DNA of 64,000 bases from Embiotoca jacksoni (lineage: Eukaryota > Chordata > Actinopteri > Embiotocidae). The notes under the pieces are model-generated. The model saw nothing but the letters and a program-made list of their open reading frames with translations. It made no database searches and was not told the origin of the DNA. The stretch lies in the NCBI GenBank assembly GCA_022577435.1, contig JAKOON010000041.1:2222501-2286500 (forward strand), written 5' to 3'. This document shows, one piece after another, positions 41,301 through 56,300 of this stretch; position 1 is the first letter of the stretch; each line of letters begins with the position of its first letter. The position numbers were made by a program, and so were the translations under genes.

Positions 41301-44300
41301 TCGAGAGACGCGTCACCTGCATCTAGAAACACATCACCTGCATCAAGAGAGACATCACCTGCATCTAGAAATGCATCACCTGCATCGAGAGAGACATCAC
41401 CTGCATCTAGAGACACATCACCTGCACCTGGAGACGCATCACCTGCTTCTGGGAGACGCATCACCTGCGTCTGGAGGTGCATCACCTGCATCTAGAGAGA
41501 CATCACCTGCGTCTAGAAACACATCACCTGCATCTAGAGAGACATCACCTGCATCTAGAGACACATCACCTGCATCTGGAGAGACATCACCTGCATCTAG
41601 AAACACATCACCTGCATCTAGAAACACATCACCTGCTCCGAGGAGACACATCACCTGCTTCTAGGAGACACATCACCTGCGTCAGGAGACGCATCACCTG
41701 CATCTAGTGACGCATCTCCTGCGTCTAGAGACACATCACCTGTGTCTAGAGACATCACCTGCATCTAGAAACACATCACCTGCATCTAGAGAGACACATC
41801 AACCGGAATCTAGAGAGACATCACCTGCATCTAGAGAGACATCACCTGCGTCTAGAGACGCATCACCTGCATCCAGAGACACATCACCTGCACCTGGAGA
41901 CGCATCACCTGCTTCTGGGAGACGCATCACCTGCGTCTGGAGGTGCATCACCTGCATCTAGAGACGCATCTCCTGCGTCTAGAGATGCATCTCCTGCGTC
42001 TCGAGAGATATCTTCTGCGTCTAGAGAGACATTACCTTCGTCAAGAGAGACATCACCTGCGTCTAGAAACACATCACCTGCATCTGGAGAAACATCACCT
42101 GCATCTAGAGACACATCACCTGCATCCAGAAACGCATCACCTGCATCCAGAAACGCATCACCTGCATCCAGAAACGCATCACCTGCACCTACAGACACAT
42201 CACCTGCTTCTAGGAGACGCATCTCCTGCGTCTAGAGACATCTCCTGCGTTTAGAGAGACATTACCTGCATCTAGAGAGATATCACCTGCATCGAGAGAC
42301 GCGTCACCTGCATCTAGAAACACATCACCTGCATCAAGAGAGACATCACCTGCATCTAGAAATGCATCACCTGCATCGAGAGAGACATCACCTGCATCTA
42401 GAGACGCATCACCTGCATCTAGAGACACATCACCTGCACCTGGAGACGCATCACCTGCTTCTGGGAGACGCATCACCTGCGTCTGGAGGTGCATCACCTG
42501 CATCTAGAGAGACATCACCTGCGTCTAGAAACACATCACCTGCATCTAGAGAGACAACACCTGCATCTAGAGAGACATCACCTGCATCTAGAGACACATC
42601 ACCTGCATCTAGAGAGACATCACCTGCATCTAGAAACACATCACCTGCATCTAGAGACACATCACCTGCATCTGGAGAGACATCACCTGCATCTAGAAAC
42701 ACATCACCTGCATCTAGAAACACATTACCTGCATCTGGAGAGACATCACCTGCATCTAGAAACACATCACCTGCATCTAGAAACACATCACCTGCACCTA
42801 GAGACACATCACCCACTTCTAGGAGACGCATCTCCTGCGTCTAGAGAGACATCACCTGCGTCTAGAAACACATCACCTGAATCTAGAGAGACATCACCTG
42901 CATCTAGAGAGACATCACCAGCATCTAGAGAGACATCACTTGCATCTAGAGACACATCACCTGCATCTAGAGAGACATCACTTGCATCTAGAGACACATC
43001 ACCTGCATCTAGAGAGACATCACCTGCATCTAGAAACACATCACCTGCATCTAGAGACACATCACCTGCATCTGGAGAGACATCACCTGCATCTAGAAAC
43101 ACATCACCTGCATCTAGAGACACATCACCTGCTCCGAGGAGACACATCACCTGCTTCTAGGAGACACATCACCTGCGTCTGGAGACGCATCACCTGCATC
43201 CAGTGACGCATGTCCTGCGTCTAGAGACACATCACCTGTGTCTAGAGACATCACCTGCATCTAGAGAGACACATCAACCGGAATCTAGAGAGACATCACC
43301 TGCATCTAGAGAGACATCACATGCATCTAGAAACACATCACCTGCATCTAGAGACGCATCACCTGCATCTAGAAACACATCACCTGCATCTAGAGAGACA
43401 TCACCTGCATCTAGAGAAGCATCACCTGCATCTAGAGAGACATCACCTGCATCTAGAGAGGCATCACCTGCATCTAGAGAGACATCACCTGCATCTAGAG
43501 ACGCATCACCTGCATCTAGATACGCATCACCTGCATCCAGAAACGCATCACCTGCATCTAGACACGCATCACCTGCATCTAGAGACACATCACCTGCACC
43601 TAGAGACACATCACCCACTTCTAGGAGACGCATCACCTGCGTCTAGAGACGCATCACTCGCATCCAGAGACGCATCACCCGCATCCAGAGACGCATCTCC
43701 TGCGTCTAGAGAGACATCACCTGCGTCTAGAGAGACATCACCTGCTTCTAGAAACACATCACCTGAATCTAGAGAGACATCACATGCATCTAGAAACACA
43801 TCACCTGCATCTAGAGAGATATCACCAGCATCTAGAGAGACATCACTTGCATCTAGAGACACATCACCTGCATCTAGAAACACATCACCTGCATCTAGAG
43901 ACACATCACCTGCATCTGGAGAGACATCACCTGCATCTAGAAACACATCACCTGCATCTAGAGAGATATCACCAGCATCTAGAGAGACATCACCTGCATC
44001 TAGAGACACATCACCTGCATCCAGAAACGCATCACCTGCATCCAGAAACGCATCACCTGCACCTACAGACACATCACCTGCTTCTAGGAGACGCATCTCC
44101 TGCGTCTAGAGACATCTCCTGCGTTTAGAGAGACATTACCTGCATCTAGAGAGATATCAACTGCATCGAGAGACGCGTCACCTGCATCTAGAAACACATC
44201 ACCTGCATCAAGAGAGACATCACCTGCATCTAGAAATGCATCACCTGCATCGAGAGAGACATCACCTGCATCTAGAGACACATCACCTGCACCTGGAGAC

Positions 44301-47300
44301 GCATCACCTGCTTCTGGGAGACGCATCACCTGCGTCTGGAGGTGCATCACCTGCATCTAGAGAGACATCACCTGCGTCTAGAAACACATCACCTGCATCT
44401 AGAGAGACATCACCTGCATCTAGAGAGACATCACCTGCATCTAGAGACACATCACCTGCATCTAGAGAGACATCACCTGCATCTAGAAACACATCACCTG
44501 CATCTAGAGACACATCACCTGCATCTGGAGAGACATCACCTGCATCTAGAAACACATCACCTGCATCTAGAAACACATTACCTGCATCTGGAGAGACATC
44601 GCCTGCATCTAGAAACACATCACCTGCATCTAGAAACACATCACCTGCTCCGAGGAGACACATCACCTGCTTCTAGGAGACACATCACCTGCGTCAGGAG
44701 ACGCATCACCTGCATCTAGTGACGCATCTCCTGCGTCTAGAGACACATCACCTGTGTCTAGAGACATCACCTGCATCTAGAAACACATCACCTGCATCTA
44801 GAGAGACACATCAACCGGAATCTAGAGAGACATCACCTGCATCTAGAGAGACATCACCTGCATCTAGAGACGCATCACCTGCATCCAGAGACACATCACC
44901 TGCACCTGGAGACGCATCACCTGCTTCTGGGAGACGCATCACCTGCGTCTGGAGTTGCATCACCTGCATCCAGAGACACATCACCTGCACCTGGAGACGC
45001 ATCACCTGCTTCTGGGAGACGCATCACCTGCGTCTGGAGTTGCATCTCCTGCGTCTAGAGATGCATCTCCTGCGTCTCGAGAGATATCTTCTGCGTCTAG
45101 AGAGACATTACCTGCGTCAAGAGAGACATCACCTGCGTCTAGAAACACATCACCTGCATCTAGAGACGCATCACCTGCGTCTAGAGACGCATCTCCTGCG
45201 TCTAGAGAGACATCACCTGCGTCTAGAGAGACATCACCTGCGTCTAGAGAGACATCACCTGCGTCTAGAAACACGTCATCTGCATCTAGAGACGCATCTC
45301 CTGCGTCTAGAGAGACATCACCTGCGTCCAGAGAGACATCACCTGCATCTAGAAACACATCACCTGCATCTAGAGACATCACCTGCATCTAGAGACACAT
45401 TACCTGCACCTAGAAACACATTACCTGCATCTAGAAACACATCACCTGCATCTAGAGACATCACCTGCATCGAGAGACACATAACTTGCATCTAGACAGA
45501 CAACACCTGCATCTAGAGACACATCACCTACATCTAGAAACGCATCACCTGCATCTAGAGAGACATCACCTGCATCTAGAGAGACATCAGCTGCATCTGG
45601 AGACACATCACCTGCATCGAGAGACACATCACCTGCTTCTAGGAGACACATCATCTGCGTCTAGAGACGCATCTCGTGCATCTAGAGAGACATCTCCTGC
45701 GTCTAGAGAGACATCACCTGCGTCCAGAGAGACATCACCTGCATCTAGAAACACATCACCTGCATCTAGAGACATCACCTGCACCTAGAGACACATCACC
45801 TGCTTCTAGGAGACGCATCACCTGTGTCTAGAGACATCACCTGCATCTAGAAACACATCACCTGCATCTAGAGACATCACCTGCATCCAGAAACACATCA
45901 CCTGCATCCAGAAATGCATCACCTGCATCCAGAAAGGCATCACCTGCATCTAGAGACACATCACCTGCATCCAGAAACGCATCACCTGCATCCAGAAACG
46001 CATCACCTGCACCTAGAGTCACATCTCCTGCGTCTAGAGACATCTCCTGCATCTAGAGAGACATCACCTGCGTCTAGAAAGACATCACCTGCGTCTAGAA
46101 ACACATCACCTGCATCTAGAGAGACATCATTTGCATCTAGAGACACATCACCTGCATCTAGAGAGACATCACTTGCATCTAGAGACACATCACCTGCATC
46201 TAGAGAGACATCACCTGCATCTAGACACACATCACCTGCTTCTAGAAGACGCATCACCTGCGTCTGGAGACGCATCTCCTGAGTCTAGAGATGCATCACC
46301 TGCGTCTAGAGACGCATCTCCTGCGTCGAGAGAGACACCACCTGCGTCTAGAGAGACATCACCTGCGTCTAGAGAGACATCACCTGCATCTAGAGATACA
46401 TCATCTGCATCTAGAGACATCACCTGCATCCAGAAACGCATCACCTGCAACTAGAGACACATCACCTGCATCCAGAAACTCATCACCTGCATCCAGAAAC
46501 GCATCACCTGCACCTACAGACACATCACCTGCTTCTAGGAGACGCATCTCCTGCGTCTAGAGACATCTCCTGCGTTTAGAGAGACATTACCTGCATCTAG
46601 AGAGATATCACCTGCATCGAGAGACGCGTCACCTGCATCTAGAAACACATCACCTGCATCAAGAGAGACATCACCTGCATCTAGAAATGCATCACCTGCA
46701 TCGAGAGAGACATCACCTGCATCTAGAGACGCATCACCTGCATCTAGAGACACATCACCTGCACCTGGAGACGCATCACCTGCTTCTGGGAGACGCATCA
46801 CCTGCGTCTGGAGGTGCATCACCTGCATCTAGAGAGACATCACCTGCGTCTAGAAACACATCACCTGCATCTAGAGAGACATCACCTGCATCTAGAGAGA
46901 CATCACCTGCATCTAGAGACACATCACCTGCATCTAGAGAGACATCACCTGCATCTAGAAACACATCACCTGCATCTAGAGACACATCACCTGCATCTGG
47001 AGAGACATCACCTGCATCTAGAAACACATCACCTGCATCTAGAAACACATTACCTGCATCTGGAGAGACATCACCTGCATCTAGAAACACATCACCTGCA
47101 TCTAGAAACACATCACCTGCTCCGAGGAGACACATCACCTGCTTCTAGGAGACACATCACCTGCGTCAGGAGACGCATCACCTGCATCTAGTGACGCATC
47201 TCCTGCGTCTAGAGACACATCACCTGTGTCTAGAGACATCACCTGCATCTAGAAACACATCACCTGCATCTAGAGAGACACATCAACCGGAATCTAGAGA

Positions 47301-50300
47301 GACATCACCTGCATCTAGAGAGACATCACCTGCGTCTAGAGACGCATCACCTGCATCCAGAGACACATCACCTGCACCTGGAGACGCATCACCTGCTTCT
47401 GGGAGATGCATCACCTGCGTCTGGAGGTGCATCACCTGCATCTAGAGACGCATCTCCTGCGTCTAGAGATGCATCTCCTGCGTCTCGAGAGATATCTTCT
47501 GCGTCTAGAGAGACATTACCTGCGTCAAGAGAGACATCACCTGTGTCTAGAAACACATCACCTGCATCTGGAGACATCACCTGCATTGAGAGAGACATCA
47601 CCTGCATCTAGAGAGACATTACCTGCACCTAGAGACACATCACCTGCTTCTAGGAGACGCATCACCTGCGTCTACAGACGCATCTCCTGCGTCTAGAGAC
47701 GCATCTCCTGCGTCTAGAGAGACATCACCTGCGTCTAGAAACACATCACCTGCATCTAGAGAGACATCACCTGCATCTAGAAACACATCACCTGCATCTA
47801 GAGAGACATCACCTGCGTCTAGAAACACATCACCTGCATCTAGAGACGCATCACCTGCATCTAGAGAGGCATCACCTGCATCTAGAGAGACATCACCTGC
47901 ATCTAGAGAGACATCACCTGCATCTAGATACGCATCACCTGCATCCAGAAACGCATCACCTGCATCTAGACACGCATCACCTGCATCTAGAGACACATCA
48001 CCTGCACCTAGAGACACATCACCCACTTCTAGGAGACGCATCACCTGCGTCTAGAGACGCATCACCCGCATCCAGAGACGCATCTCCTGCGTCTAGAGAG
48101 ACATCACCTGCGTCTAGAAACACATCACCTGCATCTAGAGACATCACCTGCATCTAGAGACACATTACCTGCACCTAGAGACACATCACCTGCATCTAGA
48201 AACACATCACCTGCATCTAGAGACATCACCTGCATCGAGAGACACATCACTTGCATCTAGACAGACAACACCTGCATCTAGAGACACATCACCTACATCT
48301 AGAAACGCATCACCTGCATCTAGAGAGACATCACCTGCATCTAGAGAGACATCACCTGCATCTGGAGACACATCACCTGCATCGAGAGACACATCACCTG
48401 CTTCTAGGAGACACATCATCTGCGTCTAGAGACGCATCTCCTGCATCTAGAAACACATCACCTGCATCTAGAGACATCACCTGCATCTAGAGACACTTTA
48501 CCTGCACCTAGAGACACATCACCTGCTTCTAGGAGACGCATCACCTGTGTCTAGAGACATCACCTGCATCTAGAAACACATCACCTGCATCTAGAGACAT
48601 CACCTGCATCCAGAAACACATCACCTGCATCCAGAAATGCATCACCTGCATCCAGAAAGGCATCACCTGCATCTAGAGACACATCACCAGCATCCAGAAA
48701 CGCATCACCTGCATCCAGAAACGCATCACCTGCACCTAGAGTCACATCTCCTGCGTCTAGAGACATCTCCTGCATCTAGAGAGACATCACCTGCGTCTAG
48801 AAAGACATCACCTGCGTCTAGAAACACATCACCTGCATCTAGAGAGACATCATTTGCATCTAGAGACACATCACCTGCATCTAGAGAGACATCACTTGCA
48901 TCTAGAGACACATCACCTGCATCTAGAGAGACATCACCTGCATTTAGACACACATCACCTGCTTCTAGAAGACGCATCACCTGCGTCTGGAGACGCATCT
49001 CCTGAGTCTAGAGACGCATCACCTGCGTCTAGAGACGCATCTCCTGCGTCGAGAGAGACACCACCTGCGTCTAGAGAGACATCACCTGCGTCTAGAGAGA
49101 CATCACCTGCATCTAGAGATACATCATCTGCATCTAGAGACATCACCTGCATCCAGAAACGCATCACCTGCATCTAGAGACACATCACCTGCATCTAGAG
49201 ACACATCACCTGCATCCAGAAACGCATCACCTGCATCCAGAAACTCATCACCTGCATCCAGAAACGCATCACCTGCACCTACAGACACATCACCTGCTTC
49301 TAGGAGACGCATCTCCTGCGTCTAGAGACATCTCCTGCGTTTAGAGAGACATCACCTGCATCTAGAGAGATATCACCTGCATCGAGAGACGCGTCACCTG
49401 CATCTAGAAACACATCACCTGCATCAAGAGAGACATCACCTGCATCTAGAAATGCATCACCTGCATCGAGAGAGACATCACCTGCATCTAGAGACACATC
49501 ACCTGCACCTGGAGACGCATCACCTGCTTCTGGGAGACGCATCACCTGCGTCTGGAGGTGCATCACCTGCATCTAGAGAGACATCACCTGCGTCTAGAAA
49601 CACATCACCTGCATCTAGAGAGACATCACCTGCATCTAGAGACACATCACCTGCATCTGGAGAGACATCACCTGCATCTAGAAACACATCACCTGCATCT
49701 AGAAACACATCACCTGCTCCGAGGAGACACATCACCTGCTTCTAGGAGACACATCACCTGCGTCAGGAGACGCATCACCTGCATCTAGTGACGCATCTCC
49801 TGCGTCTAGAGACACATCACCTGTGTCTAGAGACATCACCTGCATCTAGAAACACATCACCTGCATCTAGAGAGACACATCAACCGGAATCTAGAGAGAC
49901 ATCACCTGCATCTAGAGAGACATCACCTGCGTCTAGAGACGCATCACCTGCATCCAGAGACACATCACCTGCACCTGGAGACGCATCACCTGCTTCTGGG
50001 AGACGCATCACCTGCGTCTGGAGGTGCATCACCTGCATCTAGAGACGCATCTCCTGCGTCTAGAGATGCATCTCCTGCGTCTCGAGAGATATCTTCTGCG
50101 TCTAGAGAGACATTACCTTCGTCAAGAGAGACATCACCTGCGTCTAGAAACACATCACCTGCATCTGGAGAAACATCACCTGCATCTAGAGACACATCAC
50201 CTGCATCCAGAAACGCATCACCTGCATCCAGAAACGCATCACCTGCATCCAGAAACGCATCACCTGCACCTACAGACACATCACCTGCTTCTAGGAGACG

Positions 50301-53300
50301 CATCTCCTGCGTCTAGAGACATCTCCTGCGTTTAGAGAGACATTACCTGCATCTAGAGAGATATCACCTGCATCGAGAGACGCGTCACCTGCATCTAGAA
50401 ACACATCACCTGCATCAAGAGAGACATCACCTGCATCTAGAAATGCATCACCTGCATCGAGAGAGACATCACCTGCATCTAGAGACGCATCACCTGCATC
50501 TAGAGACACATCACCTGCACCTGGAGACGCATCACCTGCTTCTGGGAGACGCATCACCTGCGTCTGGAGGTGCATCACCTGCATCTAGAGAGACATCACC
50601 TGCGTCTAGAAACACATCACCTGCATCTAGAGAGACAACACCTGCATCTAGAGAGACATCACCTGCATCTAGAGACACATCACCTGCATCTAGAGAGACA
50701 TCACCTGCATCTAGAAACACATCACCTGCATCTAGAGACACATCACCTGCATCTGGAGAGACATCACCTGCATCTAGAAACACATCACCTGCATCTAGAA
50801 ACACATTACCTGCATCTGGAGAGACATCACCTGCATCTAGAAACACATCACCTGCATCTAGAAACACATCACCTGCACCTAGAGACACATCACCCACTTC
50901 TAGGAGACGCATCTCCTGCGTCTAGAGAGACATCACCTGCGTCTAGAAACACATCACCTGAATCTAGAGAGACATCACCTGCATCTAGAGAGACATCACC
51001 AGCATCTAGAGAGACATCACTTGCATCTAGAGACACATCACCTGCATCTAGAGAGACATCACTTGCATCTAGAGACACATCACCTGCATCTAGAGAGACA
51101 TCACCTGCATCTAGAAACACATCACCTGCATCTAGAGACACATCACCTGCATCTGGAGAGACATCACCTGCATCTAGAAACACATCACCTGCATCTAGAG
51201 ACACATCACCTGCTCCGAGGAGACACATCACCTGCTTCTAGGAGACACATCACCTGCGTCTGGAGACGCATCACCTGCATCCAGTGACGCATGTCCTGCG
51301 TCTAGAGACACATCACCTGTGTCTAGAGACATCACCTGCATCTAGAGAGACACATCAACCGGAATCTAGAGAGACATCACCTGCATCTAGAGAGACATCA
51401 CATGCATCTAGAAACACATCACCTGCATCTAGAGACGCATCACCTGCATCTAGAAACACATCACCTGCATCTAGAGAGACATCACCTGCATCTAGAGAAG
51501 CATCACCTGCATCTAGAGAGACATCACCTGCATCTAGAGAGGCATCACCTGCATCTAGAGAGACATCACCTGCATCTAGAGACGCATCACCTGCATCTAG
51601 ATACGCATCACCTGCATCCAGAAACGCATCACCTGCATCTAGACACGCATCACCTGCATCTAGAGACACATCACCTGCACCTAGAGACACATCACCCACT
51701 TCTAGGAGACGCATCACCTGCGTCTAGAGACGCATCACTCGCATCCAGAGACGCATCACCCGCATCCAGAGACGCATCTCCTGCGTCTAGAGAGACATCA
51801 CCTGCGTCTAGAGAGACATCACCTGCTTCTAGAAACACATCACCTGAATCTAGAGAGACATCACATGCATCTAGAAACACATCACCTGCATCTAGAGAGA
51901 TATCACCAGCATCTAGAGAGACATCACTTGCATCTAGAGACACATCACCTGCATCTAGAAACACATCACCTGCATCTAGAGACACATCACCTGCATCTGG
52001 AGAGACATCACCTGCATCTAGAAACACATCACCTGCATCTAGAGAGATATCACCAGCATCTAGAGAGACATCACCTGCATCTAGAGACACATCACCTGCA
52101 TCCAGAAACGCATCACCTGCATCCAGAAACGCATCACCTGCACCTACAGACACATCACCTGCTTCTAGGAGACGCATCTCCTGCGTCTAGAGACATCTCC
52201 TGCGTTTAGAGAGACATTACCTGCATCTAGAGAGATATCAACTGCATCGAGAGACGCGTCACCTGCATCTAGAAACACATCACCTGCATCAAGAGAGACA
52301 TCACCTGCATCTAGAAATGCATCACCTGCATCGAGAGAGACATCACCTGCATCTAGAGACACATCACCTGCACCTGGAGACGCATCACCTGCTTCTGGGA
52401 GACGCATCACCTGCGTCTGGAGGTGCATCACCTGCATCTAGAGAGACATCACCTGCGTCTAGAAACACATCACCTGCATCTAGAGAGACATCACCTGCAT
52501 CTAGAGAGACATCACCTGCATCTAGAGACACATCACCTGCATCTAGAGAGACATCACCTGCATCTAGAAACACATCACCTGCATCTAGAGACACATCACC
52601 TGCATCTGGAGAGACATCACCTGCATCTAGAAACACATCACCTGCATCTAGAAACACATTACCTGCATCTGGAGAGACATCGCCTGCATCTAGAAACACA
52701 TCACCTGCATCTAGAAACACATCACCTGCTCCGAGGAGACACATCACCTGCTTCTAGGAGACACATCACCTGCGTCAGGAGACGCATCACCTGCATCTAG
52801 TGACGCATCTCCTGCGTCTAGAGACACATCACCTGTGTCTAGAGACATCACCTGCATCTAGAAACACATCACCTGCATCTAGAGAGACACATCAACCGGA
52901 ATCTAGAGAGACATCACCTGCATCTAGAGAGACATCACCTGCGTCTAGAGACGCATCACCTGCATCCAGAGACACATCACCTGCACCTGGAGACGCATCA
53001 CCTGCTTCTGGGAGACGCATCACCTGCGTCTGGAGGTGCATCACCTGCATCTAGAGACGCATCTCCTGCGTCTAGAGATGCATCTCCTGCGTCTCGAGAG
53101 ATATCTTCTGCGTCTAGAGAGACATTACCTGCGTCAAGAGAGACATCACCTGTGTCTAGAAACACATCACCTGCATCTGGAGACATCACCTGCATTGAGA
53201 GAGACATCACCTGCATCTAGAGAGACATTACCTGCACCTAGAGACACATCATCTGCTTCTAGGAGACGCATCACCTGCGTCTACAGACGCATCTCCTGCG

Positions 53301-56300
53301 TCTAGAGACGCATCTCCTGCGTCTAGAGAGACATCACCTGCGTCTAGAAACACATCACCTGCATCTAGAGAGACATCACCTGCATCTAGAAACACATCAC
53401 CTGCATCTAGAGAGACATCACCTGCGTCTAGAAACACATCACCTGCATCTAGAGACGCATCACCTGCATCTAGAGAGGCATCACCTGCATCTAGAGAGAC
53501 ATCACCTGCATCTAGAGAGACATCACCTGCATCTAGATACGCATCACCTGCATCCAGAAACGCATCACCTGCATCTAGACACGCATCACCTGCATCTAGA
53601 GACACATCACCTGCACCTAGAGACACATCACCCACTTCTAGGAGACGCATCACCTGCGTCTAGAGACGCATCACCCGCATTCAGAGACGCATCTCCTGCG
53701 TCTAGAGAGACATCACCTGCGTCTAGAAACACATCACCTGCATCTAGAGACATCACCTGCATCTAGAGACACATTACCTGCACCTAGAGACACATCACCT
53801 GCATCTAGAAACACATCACCTGCATCTAGAGACATCACCTGCATCGAGAGACACATCACTTGCATCTAGACAGACAACACCTGCATCTAGAGACACATCA
53901 CCTACATCTAGAAACGCATCACCTGCATCTAGAGAGACATCACCTGCATCTAGAGAGACATCACCTGCATCTGGAGACACATCACCTGCATCGAGAGACA
54001 CATCACCTGCTTCTAGGAGACACATCATCTGCGTCTAGAGACGCATCTCCTGCATCTAGAGAGACATCTCCTGCGTCTAGAGAGACATCACCTGCGTCCA
54101 GAGAGACATCACCTGCATCTAGAAACACATCACCTGCATCTAGAGACATCACCTGCATCTAGAGACACTTTACCTGCACCTAGAGACACATCACCTGCTT
54201 CTAGGAGACGCATCACCTGTGTCTAGAGACATCACCTGCATCTAGAAACACATCACCTGCATCTAGAGACATCACCTGCATCCAGAAACACATCACCTGC
54301 ATCCAGAAATGCATCACCTGCATCCAGAAAGGCATCACCTGCATCTAGAGACACATCACCAGCATCCAGAAACGCATCACCTGCATCCAGAAACGCATCA
54401 CCTGCACCTAGAGTCACATCTCCTGCGTCTAGAGACATCTCCTGCATCTAGAGAGACATCACCTGCGTCTAGAAAGACATCACCTGCGTCTAGAAACACA
54501 TCACCTGCATCTAGAGAGACATCATTTGCATCTAGAGACACATCACCTGCATCTAGAGAGACATCACTTGCATCTAGAGACACATCACCTGCATCTAGAG
54601 AGACATCACCTGCATCTAGACACACATCACCTGCTTTTAGAAGACGCATCACCTGCGTCTGGAGACGCATCTCCTGAGTCTAGAGACGCATCACCTGCGT
54701 CTAGAGATGCATCTCCTGCGTCGAGAGAGACACCACCTGCGTCTAGAGAGACATCACCTGCGTCTAGAGAGACATCACCTGCATCTAGAGATACATCATC
54801 TGCATCTAGAGACATCACCTGCATCCAGAAACGCATCACCTGCATCTAGAGACACATCACCTGCATCTAGAGACACATCACCTGCATCCAGAAACGCATC
54901 ACCTGCATCCAGAAACTCATCACCTGCATCCAGAAACGCATCACCTGCACCTACAGACACATCACCTGCTTCTAGGAGACGCATCTCCTGCGTCTAGAGA
55001 CATCTCCTGCGTTTAGAGAGACATCACCTGCATCTAGAGAGATATCACCTGCATCGAGAGACGCGTCACCTGCATCTAGAAACACATCACCTGCATCAAG
55101 AGAGACATCACCTGCATCTAGAAATGCATCACCTGCATCGAGAGAGACATCACCTGCATCTAGAGACACATCACCTGCACCTGGAGACGCATCACCTGCT
55201 TCTGGGAGACGCATCACCTGCGTCTGGAGGTGCATCACCTGCATCTAGAGAGACATCACCTGCGTCTAGAAACACATCACCTGCATCTAGAGAGACATCA
55301 CCTGCATCTAGAGACACATCACCTGCATCTGGAGAGACATCACCTGCATCTAGAAACACATCACCTGCATCTAGAAACACATCACCTGCTCCGAGGAGAC
55401 ACATCACCTGCTTCTAGGAGACACATCACCTGCGTCAGGAGACGCATCACCTGCATCTAGTGACGCATCTCCTGCGTCTAGAGACACATCACCTGTGTCT
55501 AGAGACATCACCTGCATCTAGAAACACATCACCTGCATCTAGAGAGACACATCAACCGGAATCTAGAGAGACATCACCTGCATCTAGAGAGACATCACCT
55601 GCGTCTAGAGACGCATCACCTGCATCCAGAGACACATCACCTGCACCTGGAGACGCATCACCTGCTTCTGGGAGACGCATCACCTGCGTCTGGAGGTGCA
55701 TCACCTGCATCTAGAGACGCATCTCCTGCGTCTAGAGATGCATCTCCTGCGTCTCGAGAGATATCTTCTGCGTCTAGAGAGACATTACCTTCGTCAAGAG
55801 AGACATCACCTGCGTCTAGAAACACATCACCTGCATCTGGAGAAACATCACCTGCATCTAGAGACACATCACCTGCATCCAGAAACGCATCACCTGCATC
55901 CAGAAACGCATCACCTGCATCCAGAAACGCATCACCTGCACCTACAGACACATCACCTGCTTCTAGGAGACGCATCTCCTGCGTCTAGAGACATCTCCTG
56001 CGTTTAGAGAGACATTACCTGCATCTAGAGAGATATCACCTGCATCGAGAGACGCGTCACCTGCATCTAGAAACACATCACCTGCATCAAGAGAGACATC
56101 ACCTGCATCTAGAAATGCATCACCTGCATCGAGAGAGACATCACCTGCATCTAGAGACGCATCACCTGCATCTAGAGACACATCACCTGCACCTGGAGAC
56201 GCATCACCTGCTTCTGGGAGACGCATCACCTGCGTCTGGAGGTGCATCACCTGCATCTAGAGAGACATCACCTGCGTCTAGAAACACATCACCTGCATCT

